64,000 nt of DNA from Nitronereus sp964503895 (GCA_964503895.1 CAZDCF010000001.1:62001-126000); one strand, 5' to 3'; positions 41,731 to 51,103 are shown, numbered from the stretch's first letter. The notes: generated from the letters alone by a model not told the origin. A program made the numbers and translations.

Positions 41731-43167
41731 GTGGAATCTCAAATTGTTGATCTTGCGCATTTCTCGCTTCATGAAGGAGAGATCCAACATGCTTTGGGGC
41801 GGGTAAAAGTCCAAGACGTTGATTACGCTGATATTTACGTCGAGTCAACTGTCGCAGAATCAGTGTCAATGGAAGAGGGCATCGTCAAACGGGCTGTAAA
41901 AAGCATTTCCCGAGGGGCATGTGTTCGTGCGACAGCAGGAGAGAAGACCGGATTTGCCTTTTCTGATGAACTTTCGAAGCGCGATTTGGAAATAGCTGCG
42001 GACACGGCACGATATATTGCCAATTCACCTCAGGGCGATTCGCCAGTTCCGGTTACGCATCGTCCTCAATTGTCTCAGAATCTCTACCATGTTGATAGAG
42101 CCAATACCGAAATTGCGACGAAAGATCGAGTTGCTCTTTTGAATATGATCGATGCGGAGGCTCGGAAGTACGATCCACGGATTTCAAAAGTCATGGCGTC
42201 GTTCAACTCTGAGCAAAAAATGATTATGGTCGCGACCACCGAGGGCTTGTTGGTGGGCGATATTCAACCGTTATCCCGGCTACAGGTCACGTGTATTGCT
42301 GAGGATGGAACCAATCGACAGGTTGGGTCGTATGGTGGTGGAGGACGAATTGGGTTTTCGTTTTATCACGAGGAAAATCGTGCGTGTGAATATGCACGCG
42401 AAGCCGCACGTCAAGCCATTCTGAATTTAGGAGCGGTCGATGCTCCAGCTGGTAACATGCCGGTTGTTTTGGGCGGAGGGTGGCCTGGGATTCTGTTGCA
42501 TGAGGCCATTGGGCATGGTCTTGAAGCGGATTTTAATCGAAGGAAGACTTCGGCTTTTAGCAATCTCATTGGTCAGCGCGTGGCATCGGATGTCTGTACG
42601 ATTGTGGATGATGGCACGTTGCCTTCACGACGAGGGTCGCTCAATATCGATGACGAAGGTACCCCAACAACGCGGACCGTGTTAATTGAAGACGGAATAT
42701 TGCGGGGTTATATCACGGATCGTCTCAATGCCCGACTCATGGGTATTCCTTTGACGGGAAATGGGCGTCGTGAAGATTTTCGAAGCATTGTGCTTCCGCG
42801 AATGACGAATACATTCATGCTAGCTGGGCAATCTGATCCCGAGGAAATTATTCGCTCGGTGAAGCAAGGTCTCTATGCCGTGTCTTTTGGCGGGGGGCAA
42901 GTTGATATCACCAATGGCAAGTTCGTGTTTTCGGCTAGTGAAGCCTATTTAATTGAAGATGGTAAGGTGACCAAACCCGTTAAGGGTGCCACATTGATTG
43001 GAAGTGGTCCTGATATTCTCAAGCAGGTATCCATGGTTGGTCATGATATGAAGTTAGATTCTGGGATTGGTACTTGCGGTAAAGAAGGGCAGTCTGTCCC
43101 AGTTGGCGTTGGTCTTCCAACCATTCGGATTGATGAGATTACGGTTGGAGGAACTACTGCTTCATAA
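41731..43167 (+). CDS. tldD: Metalloprotease TldD
   Basis: A 478-residue protein of the TldD/PmbA family. The zinc motif HEAIGHGLE starts at H257, matching the HExxxH of TldD, the catalytic member of the pair. The N-terminal domain has SRGACVRATAGEKTGFAF. The C-terminal beta-barrel has KGATLIGSGPDILKQVSMVG. TldD with TldE/PmbA degrades or matures unfolded peptides such as microcin B17 precursor and CcdA. GGAG five bases before the GTG at 41731 supports that start; a TTG at 41689 is possible. pmbA follows after 70 bp. Confidence 0.9.
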   Translation: MESQIVDLAHFSLHEGEIQHALGRVKVQDVDYADIYVESTVAESVSMEEGIVKRAVKSISRGACVRATAGEKTGFAFSDELSKRDLEIAADTARYIANSPQGDSPVPVTHRPQLSQNLYHVDRANTEIATKDRVALLNMIDAEARKYDPRISKVMASFNSEQKMIMVATTEGLLVGDIQPLSRLQVTCIAEDGTNRQVGSYGGGGRIGFSFYHEENRACEYAREAARQAILNLGAVDAPAGNMPVVLGGGWPGILLHEAIGHGLEADFNRRKTSAFSNLIGQRVASDVCTIVDDGTLPSRRGSLNIDDEGTPTTRTVLIEDGILRGYITDRLNARLMGIPLTGNGRREDFRSIVLPRMTNTFMLAGQSDPEEIIRSVKQGLYAVSFGGGQVDITNGKFVFSASEAYLIEDGKVTKPVKGATLIGSGPDILKQVSMVGHDMKLDSGIGTCGKEGQSVPVGVGLPTIRIDEITVGGTTAS

Positions 43168-43237
43168 GAATAATTATCTTCACGATTTGAGCTTATTGGC
43201 AACCCGCATTTCTTAATATTTCAAGGACCAGATAATC

Positions 43238-44599
43238 ATGGCAGACTCCTCAGACTATCTTCGCCAAGTGGCTGTCAATCTTATTGCTCGGGCTAAGGCT
43301 CATGGGGTGACCAGTGCGGATGTGCTCGTTGCCGAAGGGGACTCTGCATCGGTGCAAGTGAGGTTGTCAGTAGTAGATCGCCTCAGTAAAGCCAGGGAAA
43401 AAAGTTTAGGCATTCGAATTTTTTTTGGAAAGCGTTCGGCAAGTGCATCCACCTCGGATTTTTCTCGGGAATCTTTAGAGCGATTAGTAGCGGATACCTG
43501 TACGTTGGCCCAGGCTGTAGCTGAAGATGAGACCTCTGGATTGCCCGATGAAAATGAGCTAGCCACTGACCATCCGGATTTGGACCTTTTTGATCCTACC
43601 ACATTATCGATGGACGAAGAGATTGCTCTTGCGAAACGAGCTGAAGACGCAGCCATGGCCTCGGATCCACGGATTATCAATTCAGAAGGAGGCGATTGTT
43701 CTTATGGAAATGGCTCCGTGGTGTTGGCCAATACTCACGGGTTTCTTGATGTGCATCGTAGCTCACGTTTTTCCTTATCTGTAACGCCTATTGCAATTGA
43801 TGATCAGAATGGTGGGGGGATGCAACGTGATTCCTGGTACACAATCAAGCGAAAGTTCTCCTTGCTTGATTCGCCTGAGGCAATTGGGAAAATTGCTGCT
43901 CAGCGTACGGTTCGTAGGTTGGGTGCCAAAAAAGTAAGCACGCAGCGCGTTCCGGTGATCTTTGATGCGGAGACTGCTGAAAGTTTGCTGGGTCATTTGG
44001 CGAATGCTGTTTCGGGCTATTCTCTGTACAAGGGGGCCTCATTTCTACTAGGTCAATTGGGCAAGCGGATTGGGCCGAAATTTGTCAACGTGGTAGATGA
44101 TGGTCGGTTGGTTGGGGGGATGGGGTCGAGACCATTTGATGGTGAGGGACTTCCAACTCGGAAGAATATTATTTTGGAAAACGGAGTGTTGTCAAGTTAC
44201 CTATTGGATACCTATTCGGGACGAAAACTAGGCATGTCTTCTACGGGCAATGCAGCCAGAAGTGTGGGAGAGAATCCATCAGTCTCGTCTACCAATTTTT
44301 TCCTGCAACCAGGTACTACAACACCTGATGAGATTATAGGATCGGTGAAGCAAGGCTTCTATGTAACGGAATTAATTGGATTCGGCATAAACATGGTTAC
44401 GGGCGATTATTCTCGTGGGGCATCAGGGTTTTGGGTTGAAAATGGTGAGCTGGCGTACCCGGTGGAAGAAGTTACCATCGCGGGAAATTTAAAACAGATT
44501 TTCGAGCAAATCGAAGTCGTTGGCAACGATTTGGAGTTTCGTGGAAGAATAGCCAGTCCCACGATCAAAATCGCAGAGATGACTGTTGCTGGGAGTTAG
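43238..44599 (+). CDS. pmbA: TldE/PmbA, non-catalytic partner of TldD
   Basis: A 453-residue TldD-related protein lacking the HExxxH zinc motif. At the corresponding position it has ETAESLLGHLANAVSG, as in PmbA/TldE. Family blocks include REKSLGIRIFFGKRSASAST, VDDGRLVGGMGSRPFDGEG and NAARSVGENPSVSSTNFFLQ. It should form a heterodimer with TldD from the adjacent gene. An ATG start at 43238 is clear. The pair is complete. Confidence 0.9.
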   Translation: MADSSDYLRQVAVNLIARAKAHGVTSADVLVAEGDSASVQVRLSVVDRLSKAREKSLGIRIFFGKRSASASTSDFSRESLERLVADTCTLAQAVAEDETSGLPDENELATDHPDLDLFDPTTLSMDEEIALAKRAEDAAMASDPRIINSEGGDCSYGNGSVVLANTHGFLDVHRSSRFSLSVTPIAIDDQNGGGMQRDSWYTIKRKFSLLDSPEAIGKIAAQRTVRRLGAKKVSTQRVPVIFDAETAESLLGHLANAVSGYSLYKGASFLLGQLGKRIGPKFVNVVDDGRLVGGMGSRPFDGEGLPTRKNIILENGVLSSYLLDTYSGRKLGMSSTGNAARSVGENPSVSSTNFFLQPGTTTPDEIIGSVKQGFYVTELIGFGINMVTGDYSRGASGFWVENGELAYPVEEVTIAGNLKQIFEQIEVVGNDLEFRGRIASPTIKIAEMTVAGS

Positions 44600-44680
44600 A
44601 AGGATGAGAAGTTAAGTCTCGATTTTTTCTTTTTTTTTGGTTGTGTCCTCCATCTGGAAATCGTCAGTGGCAAATGTCAA

Positions 44681-44962
44681 ATGGCACGATTTACCTTGGA
44701 AGAATTTACAAAACATCAACCAGAATTAATTTATATTGCTGGGACTCTCATGGAAGCCGAACAAGTCGAAGTAGTGTTGAATGAAAAGCATATCGATTAT
44801 GCTCTCAACGTTGAATCCTTTGCCAAGCAGTCGCTTCTCGGAGGAGCCTATCCGGGTGTGTTCTTTTATGTGTCGGTACATGATGCCCAAGGTAGTCGAA
44901 AATATTTGGCTCTTCAAGGACTGACTGATACGGTAGCTTTGGATGAGTCGGAATCGAGTTAA
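44681..44962 (+). CDS. Small protein, DUF2007-like, function unknown
   Basis: A 93-residue protein. It has LIYIAGTLMEAEQVEVVLNE followed by IDYALNVESF and a small Gly-rich turn. This resembles the pattern of small signal-transducing (DUF2007-type) proteins in which a short alpha-beta unit gauges an amino-acid neighbourhood, but the match is by eye and weak. It sits 81 bp after pmbA and 13 bp before another unknown, likely in the same transcript. It lacks cysteines and signal peptide. Confidence 0.7.
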   Translation: MARFTLEEFTKHQPELIYIAGTLMEAEQVEVVLNEKHIDYALNVESFAKQSLLGGAYPGVFFYVSVHDAQGSRKYLALQGLTDTVALDESESS

Positions 44963-44975
44963 ATAGGAGTGGGAG

Positions 44976-45443
44976 ATGCCGCTTGATGTAGAAGATGGAG
45001 CTAAAGCCTTGCAATTGATTACTTCGCGTTACGATGAACGCGAATGGCGTAAAAAAATCGAAAAAACGCTGAGCCTAACGCCAAATGGGTTAGACGATGA
45101 AGTACAGCGAAAAATTTTTATGCATCTCAAAATAGCCCTGCAAGCTTATAAGTCGAGACGTGCGGATCCGCCATCGTGGATTGTTGGGGGATATGCCACA
45201 AAAGAAGTAATTGATCGTGCTAAGCACCGTCCTACCGAAATTGATCCCTCGATGATCCCCGAGCAGGTCGCCTTTTTAGGCGTGGATCCTGGTGACGAGG
45301 TGGATTTGGGCTGGTGGGAAGACATGTTGGTGAAATGGTTCGAAGAACTTGAAGAAGACGAGGACGTGGGAGGATCCAGTGAAGAGGGCGAAGAAGGCGC
45401 TGATACTGAAAAGTCTGATTCCGAAGAAACTATAAAATCTTGA
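44976..45443 (+). CDS. Acidic-tailed protein, function unknown
   Basis: A 155-residue soluble protein. The first 110 residues look folded and Trp-containing (SRYDEREWRKKIEKTLSL, PSWIVGGYATKEVIDRAKHR, DLGWWEDMLVKWFEEL). The last 40 are highly acidic (Glu, Asp, Ser, Gly). No family is recognised. The ATG at 44976 follows AGGAGTGGGAG, a good ribosome binding site. It is cotranscribed with the preceding small gene (13-bp gap). It converges on the uracil-DNA glycosylase gene. Confidence 0.72.
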   Translation: MPLDVEDGAKALQLITSRYDEREWRKKIEKTLSLTPNGLDDEVQRKIFMHLKIALQAYKSRRADPPSWIVGGYATKEVIDRAKHRPTEIDPSMIPEQVAFLGVDPGDEVDLGWWEDMLVKWFEELEEDEDVGGSSEEGEEGADTEKSDSEETIKS

Positions 45444-45481
45444 GGTGGTTTTTTCTGTTTAGTGCGAAATTGGCACTAGCT

Positions 45482-46084
45482 TTAGAATAGATCCATTTGT
45501 ACGGGATTTGGCGTGGTGTGTCGGTCGGGCTCTTGGGAGAATCCATCCAAAATTTGCTTCAGTTTTTGGAAATCTTCACGAAGTGAGGCCATGAGATTTC
45601 CTTGATGAAGCGCAGCGGCAGGATGTAAAAGGGGAAAGAGGATGAAGTTTTCAAGTTGAAACACTTGGCCTCGGACTTTCGTAATACCAATCTTGCGTTC
45701 CAATAAGGTCTGCATGGCAAAATTCCCGAGCGAGCATACGAGTTTTGGTTTAATGAGGCCTATTTGCTGAAGTAAAAAAGGTTTGCACGTTTCGACTTCG
45801 TCTGATTGGGGGTTCCGGTTTTCTGGTGGTCGACATTTAATAACATTGGCAATGTAAATTTCCAATCGCGAAAGCCCAACCGATTCGAGTAACTCTGTCA
45901 ATAATTTTCCTGCGGCCCCAACAAATGGGACTCCCTGTCTGTCTTCATGAAATCCAGGTGCCTCACCTACAAACATGATAGAGGCATTCGGATTCCCAGT
46001 GCCAAACACCACTTGTGTCCGACCTGAGGCTAGCCGACAGGCCTGGCACTCACGTAATGAATCATGCAATTTAATAAGGTCCAC
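45482..46084 (-). CDS. udg: Uracil-DNA glycosylase, family 4 (iron-sulfur type)
   Basis: A 200-residue DNA repair enzyme. The iron-sulfur cysteines follow the family-4 pattern: C13-x2-C16, and later C-x15-C in KCRPPENRNPQSDEVETC. Motif A is VGEAPGFHEDRQGVPFVG and motif B is LLHPAAALHQ near residue 155. It excises uracil arising from cytosine deamination. A family-4 enzyme is usual in thermophiles but is found in many mesophiles. It ends 39 bp from the unknown rightward gene. Confidence 0.93.
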   Translation of the reverse strand: MDLIKLHDSLRECQACRLASGRTQVVFGTGNPNASIMFVGEAPGFHEDRQGVPFVGAAGKLLTELLESVGLSRLEIYIANVIKCRPPENRNPQSDEVETCKPFLLQQIGLIKPKLVCSLGNFAMQTLLERKIGITKVRGQVFQLENFILFPLLHPAAALHQGNLMASLREDFQKLKQILDGFSQEPDRHTTPNPVQMDLF

Positions 46085-46196
46085 AGCGCCGCATCATAGG
46101 GGAGAATGGAGCAAAAAGTCGAGGGGGGAGCACTGCTATGGGGAAATCCAAAATCGTTTCCGAGTTCAACTGGAAAAAATGATATTTCTGTAATTT

Positions 46197-47582
46197 TCAA
46201 TTGGGTTTCCTGCTTTTCCGAATAACTCCTTCAGCACATCTTTCCCCGCTTTCAATGGCGCTTTCAAGTTCCGTAAGGGCCTCGGTATCTGTCCAACTTC
46301 CAGCTAACAACAAATTTGGGATTGGGGACTGATTGGGTGGAGGGTAAAATCCGGCCCCTTGAGTTTGAGGTGCAAAGCCACACGGGTCTCGAACAATGGA
46401 GTGGTAATGGTAATCAAAAGATCGATCGGGAAATATTTTATGCAAAGTCTCAAGAGCATGGTTTTTGATTTGTTCATCTGACTCTTTGAGGAAATTGGTG
46501 TCTCCGGCTGAAACGTGGGAGACCAGAGTTGCGGTCATTTTTGACAAGTGAATGGGGCGGCACAGCGTCCAGGGAAATTGCTCATCATGTAGGATGAGGC
46601 GTGCATTTTTGATTGTCCCCTCCAACAATATTCTGAATTTTACTATGGGAATCTGGTTGGTGTGATTGACCTGATTAAAAAAGGAATAACGTGCGAGTAA
46701 ACGCTCAGGGAGCATGGCGGAAAGTTTCTGCTCATTGACTGCTGCGATATACCAGTCTGCTGAAAATTGGTTGCTGTCTGATGTACATACCTCAATGATT
46801 TTGTCCATACCCAATCGGAGGTGTTCAATGGCCATGGTGTCTACAATTGTTGCGCCTTGCTGTTCAAGGCGTTGAAAGAGAGTGCGTTTAAGTAATGTTG
46901 GTAATTGGGGCAGTTGAGTGATTCGCGGTCTATGATTTCTTGAGCGAAAAAATATTTTGGCTAATATATCTGTGAAACTGCTTGCGCGAGTTTTGTTGAG
47001 GCTTGTTCCTAAAAGGTATCGGCATAACGGACTCCAAAGGTGTTTTTGGACGTGATCTGTCTGCCCTATTTTGGTTAGCCACGAATCCACTGTTTGAAGG
47101 TCCAATGAACGCGGAAGTTCGGCCCGTCCCTCCCACACTTTTTCCAAGAAATTGAGAAGGTTCCAGCGTTGACGATAAGGAATGGCTGCAAATGTTGAGA
47201 TGCTCCATAGGGTATTCAGGGGAGCGGGTAGCCATGGTTGAGAGAATTGAGCAATAGTTGAAGTTGTCCTGGATTCAATGGAAACTGGATTCCAGTTTAA
47301 TGTTGGCAGGGATTTACCCAGTTCTTTCCATAATGATTCCGTGTGTGGACAAGGACCTTGGAAAATTATAGGTTCGTATGGGTCACTCATGAATCCGTTC
47401 ATATCTTCTTCGAAGGAGGAATCCGAACTCTGATTTTGTTTCGTGGAGAACGAAGAGAGCGTTCCCTTGTGAGGAATGCCATCGGTTTTTAATAGTGTCA
47501 CTCGAAAATCCGCGAGAGAAAGCCGCCAGGCGGTGACGAGTCCCGCCAACGAATCTCCCAAGACGAGCACATGGGGTTTCAT
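46197..47582 (-). CDS. hpnE: Squalene-associated FAD-dependent desaturase HpnE
   Basis: A 461-residue FAD amine-oxidase-type protein. It opens with VLVLGDSLAGLVTAWRLSLA, the FAD dinucleotide fold in slightly unusual form. It closes with LLLAGSWTDTEALTELESAIESG (quoted as LLLAGSWTDTEAL and ESAIESGERCAEG). The C-terminal segment LTELESAIESGERCA is typical of carotenoid/squalene desaturases. HpnE reduces hydroxysqualene to squalene. It overlaps hpnD by 4 bases and is downstream in the same operon. hpnC and shc are absent from the window. Confidence 0.85.
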   Translation of the reverse strand: MKPHVLVLGDSLAGLVTAWRLSLADFRVTLLKTDGIPHKGTLSSFSTKQNQSSDSSFEEDMNGFMSDPYEPIIFQGPCPHTESLWKELGKSLPTLNWNPVSIESRTTSTIAQFSQPWLPAPLNTLWSISTFAAIPYRQRWNLLNFLEKVWEGRAELPRSLDLQTVDSWLTKIGQTDHVQKHLWSPLCRYLLGTSLNKTRASSFTDILAKIFFRSRNHRPRITQLPQLPTLLKRTLFQRLEQQGATIVDTMAIEHLRLGMDKIIEVCTSDSNQFSADWYIAAVNEQKLSAMLPERLLARYSFFNQVNHTNQIPIVKFRILLEGTIKNARLILHDEQFPWTLCRPIHLSKMTATLVSHVSAGDTNFLKESDEQIKNHALETLHKIFPDRSFDYHYHSIVRDPCGFAPQTQGAGFYPPPNQSPIPNLLLAGSWTDTEALTELESAIESGERCAEGVIRKSRKPN

Positions 47583-48469
47583 AGTTGAGATGTGAGTCGA
47601 TTGATGAGTGAGTGGCGAAGCCAGGTACAGAGAGCGATAAGTATTCTATGAGCTGGAGATAAACTAATTCGAGGTCCAAACACTGCGTAATTTGAGGTTT
47701 GGATGCGAGTCAGAATTCGGAAGTAGATCCCACGCATAATTTCTGCCACGAGGAGCGATTGACGATCTTTTCTGGAAAGGGTCTCATAAGCAGCTTGGGC
47801 TTTTTCGTAAAATTCGTGGGCCCGTTTCGCTTGAAATTTCATGAGTTCAAGAAATTGAGCGGATTCCTTTTTCTCAAGTAACTGTTGTTCAGAATAATTG
47901 AAGTGCGCCAAGTCTTCCTGCGGCAAATAGATTCGCTGGCGATTGGCATCGGCTCCTACATCTCGCAAAATATTAGTCAATTGGAAGGCTACTCCCAGAT
48001 TAATGGCATAGTCTTTGGCCCGAGGATCTTGCGTCCCAAATACTTTTAAGCAGATTAAGCCAACGATGGAGGCGACTCGATAACAGTAGGGATAGAGGTC
48101 GTCGAATGTGGCGTAACGGGTATTCATTAGATCCATTTCCATGCCAGTCACGAGTTCTTGAAGGTAGGATTCAGGAATGTCGAGGTTCCGTGCATGGGCG
48201 GCCAGGCTAATTGTGGCCGGATATTTTGGTGTCCCTTGGTACATAGCCTTGATTTCCTGCCGCCATTGAGAAAGTTGTTCCCTTGGATTGGTGCCTGGGG
48301 GAGGATGATCAACGGTATCATCAACTTCATGGCAAAAGGCATATACCGTGTACATAGCCTCTCGACGAAACCGAGGGAGAAAGAAAAGCGAATAATAAAA
48401 ATTGCTCCCACTAGCTTTAGTTTTAGCTGTGCAGTAGGCGTGTGCTTCCTCTTGAGTCATTGGTTCCAT
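47579..48469 (-). CDS. hpnD: Presqualene diphosphate synthase HpnD
   Basis: A 296-residue squalene/phytoene synthase-family enzyme. First Asp-rich motif: HEVDDTVDHPP near residue 47. Second: NILRDVGADANRQRIYLP near residue 160. Other blocks are FYYSLFFLPRFRREAMYTVY and AFQLTNILRDV. With HpnE downstream it supports the HpnCDE route from farnesyl diphosphate to squalene and so to hopanoids. HpnD or phytoene synthase cannot be separated by motif alone; the fused operon with hpnE favours HpnD. ATG at 48469 or, in frame, three codons later. Confidence 0.87.
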   Translation of the reverse strand: MEPMTQEEAHAYCTAKTKASGSNFYYSLFFLPRFRREAMYTVYAFCHEVDDTVDHPPPGTNPREQLSQWRQEIKAMYQGTPKYPATISLAAHARNLDIPESYLQELVTGMEMDLMNTRYATFDDLYPYCYRVASIVGLICLKVFGTQDPRAKDYAINLGVAFQLTNILRDVGADANRQRIYLPQEDLAHFNYSEQQLLEKKESAQFLELMKFQAKRAHEFYEKAQAAYETLSRKDRQSLLVAEIMRGIYFRILTRIQTSNYAVFGPRISLSPAHRILIALCTWLRHSLINRLTSQL

Positions 48470-48651
48470 CGACGGCCGTTGTCATGAATATAAAAACTCG
48501 GCAGGATAGTATTATGGGAGGATTGTAACGAAAGTTATTAATCTAGGAAAGGCTTCTCTGGAGTTGAGCGGTTTTTGAAGTTCCTCCGCAAGTTGGTTCG
48601 AACTTTACGTTTGCCCTTTTGGCATGGAAATTTTTATTGGTACGGGAAAAA

Positions 48652-49224
48652 CTAAGATTTTGCTTTGAGTTGATGCTCGCTGATCCAACCTGAAGCCCCG
48701 GACTTGGTGTGAACAAAATACATCCACGTATTATTCGCAAGCGAGCCGTCTAAAATAGTCAGAAGTTCGCCAGCTCTCACCAAAGGCCCTGATTTCTTGC
48801 CTTCAACTCCACCTGATAATCTTAAGGAAGAGGGCCCTGAGGGTTTCACAAAAACCGCGACCAATTGACCTTCCTGAAAAGTAGGGATCGGAGGCTGTAC
48901 ATAGGATACAGGGGCTCTTTTTCCCCGTGGGGCTAGAGCCTTGGAAGTGGTTTTCAAAGCTGATCTCTCGGAACCTGGGGCCTTGACCATACTGGTCAGC
49001 GATGAAAGCGCGCCGGGGTCCATCACGAAATAACCCACGCTGGCAATGAGCAGAAGTAGGGAAATTAATACCAGTGGACGTCGACTGGGCGGCCTCGGAT
49101 CGTAATAGCCCATGTCTTCCAGCTCATCGTCAAAATCGAGGTCCTGATCGGTTTCTCGAGCAAATAGCAGCGCTTTGTGATGAATGATACCTGAAGGCCA
49201 TGAAAGGGTGGGTGCAAGAGTCAT
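48652..49224 (-). CDS. Membrane-anchored SH3-domain protein, function unknown
   Basis: A 190-residue protein. The cytoplasmic N-terminus is acidic (ETDQDLDFDDELEDMGYYDP). One span lies near residues 50-67 (PLVLISLLLLIASVGYFVM). A basic linker follows, and a C-terminal bacterial SH3-like domain near 110-188 has GELLTILDGSLANNTWMYFV and KSGASGWISEHQL. Such domains often bind peptidoglycan or peptides. The start follows CGGAGGGTTC. It lies upstream of hpnD with a 182-bp gap and is not clearly linked to it. Confidence 0.78.
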   Translation of the reverse strand: MTLAPTLSWPSGIIHHKALLFARETDQDLDFDDELEDMGYYDPRPPSRRPLVLISLLLLIASVGYFVMDPGALSSLTSMVKAPGSERSALKTTSKALAPRGKRAPVSYVQPPIPTFQEGQLVAVFVKPSGPSSLRLSGGVEGKKSGPLVRAGELLTILDGSLANNTWMYFVHTKSGASGWISEHQLKAKS

Positions 49225-49578
49225 GAGATGAACCCTCCGTTTGCGGTTGAGGGGGAGGAATTGTCAGCTTTGGTATTTTCTGGATACGAAATTTTTTTTG
49301 TGTTTGTTTATGAAACGCAACATATGCAATGCCACCCATTCATACCACTCATCCTTGGCCATGTCAATCGATAGCTTGCATGAAAAATTATCGAGTACGT
49401 ATTAGAAACGAAGGGGTAAGAAACGGAAGGAGGTTTTCACATCATTTCTCTTTCTCCAATTTTTTCACCTCTGACAAAACGACAATTTTTCTGGCGAACC
49501 CAATCGGCTTAATTTGCTTGCATATCCGTGTAGCCTTATGCAGAATGGATATCACACACAATCACTCTTGTGCTAATT
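49225..49578. other. 354-bp intergenic region, divergent
   Basis: It lies between the SH3-domain gene and the YjbQ-family gene. A 93-codon rightward frame at 49329-49610 overlaps the YjbQ gene and looks non-coding. GGAAGGAGG near 49425-49433 is not followed by a usable start. No promoter or RNA gene was recognised. Confidence 0.45.
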
Positions 49579-49992
49579 ATGAAGTCGTATCGGGAAGAAT
49601 TGTGGGTTGAGACGAAAAGCCGTCGCGCCTACATAAATATTACCCCTCAAGTTGAGGCCGCGATCAAAAAGAGTGGGGTCAAAGAGGGATTGGTGTTGGT
49701 GAATGCCATGCACATTACTGCTAGTGTCTATGTCAATGATGATGAGTCTGGGTTGCTCAAGGATTACGATGAATTTCTCGAAAAACTTGTTCCGCATGAA
49801 GCGCAATATTGTCACAATGAGACGGGGGAAGATAATGGCGACGCCCATATCAAGCGGCAAATTATGGGGCGGGAAGTTACGGTGGCTATTACCAATGGGC
49901 AACTAGACTTTGGACCCTGGGAACAGATTTTTTATGGTGAGTTTGATGGACGGCGGCGCAAGCGCATCCTGATTAAGGTGCTTGGCGAGTAG
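49579..49992 (+). CDS. YjbQ/UPF0047-family protein
   Basis: A 137-residue protein of the YjbQ family (secondary thiamine-phosphate synthase type in annotation). Family blocks are INITPQVEAAIKKSGVKEGL, VNAMHITASVYVNDDE, and the C-terminal GQLDFGPWEQIFYGEFDGRR. A His/Asn/Glu cluster is in YCHNETGEDNGDAHIKRQIMG. Members have been reported to make thiamine phosphate inefficiently; the real role is unclear. The ATG at 49579 lacks a good ribosome binding site, and GTG at 49570 is an alternative. The next gene is 97 bp downstream. Confidence 0.85.
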   Translation: MKSYREELWVETKSRRAYINITPQVEAAIKKSGVKEGLVLVNAMHITASVYVNDDESGLLKDYDEFLEKLVPHEAQYCHNETGEDNGDAHIKRQIMGREVTVAITNGQLDFGPWEQIFYGEFDGRRRKRILIKVLGE

Positions 49993-50089
49993 TATTTGTG
50001 ATTTCCTGTTAAAAACCCCAGGAATAATAAAATGGTTTGACCGAATTCAGATTTTCTGAAATGTAGGTTGTCATTGTGAGGCAGTAAGC

Positions 50090-51103
50090 ATGTCGAGTTG
50101 GTATCGTCCTGATCCGTTAACCCGAGACTTGATTCATCTGATTAATGCCAGACGCCATGATCACGGTGACTCTGAATTGGCCATTGAGGTATTGCAAGCC
50201 TTGCTCGAACAGGATCGGGAACATGATGTGCTTACCGTCCTTGCGGCACTGGATGAAGAAATGGCGGAATGGCTGTTTGATCTTCTTGCCGAAGCGTCTT
50301 GTTCTGTGATGATCGATGGCGACCCGGATGAAAAGCCGGCATATGCCGTGCTAGGAGCTATTGAATTACCGCTGCAGGCCAATCTTTCAACCCCCTTACA
50401 GTTAAAACTTCATCCTGAACGGACCGCTGATTTATTACGGGAGTGTTTGCACATTCCTCCGGGAACTGTCATTACCGTAGAACGTCGATTATTGACGGAT
50501 ACCACACTAGATTATTTAACGCTTCAAAAAATTCATGACCATGTGTCTGCTATGGCGAGTGCTCATCGACGTCAACCTGTGGCTGCACGTCTTCATCCAC
50601 CCGTGGAATCGACAGCCTTTCTATTTTTTGAACTCATTGGTGCCAGAGATTCCTCACTTCCTGAAACATTGGAAGAAAAAGATCGCGAAGCCTTAATCCA
50701 AGGGTTGGTAGCCCAATGCCCAGAATTAGCGCTGGGGCCGAATTCCCTCGAAGTTCCAGTTTATGCGGCCTATGCCATGTTTGATGCACAAAATGCCGTG
50801 CGCCTGCATCGCCTAGCTGATGAAACTGCGGCGGTGTGGCATGACCTTGATCCGCCAGTACGTTCTCGGACCATTGTGCATTTGCATACACAATGTGGGA
50901 ATGGGGTCTATATGCCAGTGTGGACTGACTTATTCGATCCAGAATTGCCTGAAGACCATGGCCCGATCTGGACGTCACCCGACGTCTGGGTGTTTACAGC
51001 AGATCTACCTATTGAATGGCCAGGAGAGATGTTGACGAATCGCTTGCTTGCAGAAGGCTGCACAAGATTCGAAAATCACATCGTTGAAGCGCCAGAGAAT
51101 TAA
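50090..51103 (+). CDS. Protein of unknown function, 337 residues
   Basis: A soluble protein with no recognised family. It opens SSWYRPDPLTRDLIHLINARR and is rich in Leu, Ala, His, Asp. The middle contains several Glu/Asp-rich helices and FLFFELIGARDSSLPETLEE. The C-terminal third has WTSPDVWVFTADLPIEWPGE. No transmembrane segment or cysteine cluster is seen. GTGAGGCAGTAAGC precedes the ATG. It is probably transcribed with the YjbQ gene (97-bp gap). I cannot suggest a function from sequence. Confidence 0.78.
   Translation: MSSWYRPDPLTRDLIHLINARRHDHGDSELAIEVLQALLEQDREHDVLTVLAALDEEMAEWLFDLLAEASCSVMIDGDPDEKPAYAVLGAIELPLQANLSTPLQLKLHPERTADLLRECLHIPPGTVITVERRLLTDTTLDYLTLQKIHDHVSAMASAHRRQPVAARLHPPVESTAFLFFELIGARDSSLPETLEEKDREALIQGLVAQCPELALGPNSLEVPVYAAYAMFDAQNAVRLHRLADETAAVWHDLDPPVRSRTIVHLHTQCGNGVYMPVWTDLFDPELPEDHGPIWTSPDVWVFTADLPIEWPGEMLTNRLLAEGCTRFENHIVEAPEN

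Noticed and set aside
49329..49610. 93-codon frame upstream of the YjbQ gene
   Set aside because: It overlaps the start of YjbQ, has many Cys/His/Thr residues without pattern and no usable ribosome binding site.
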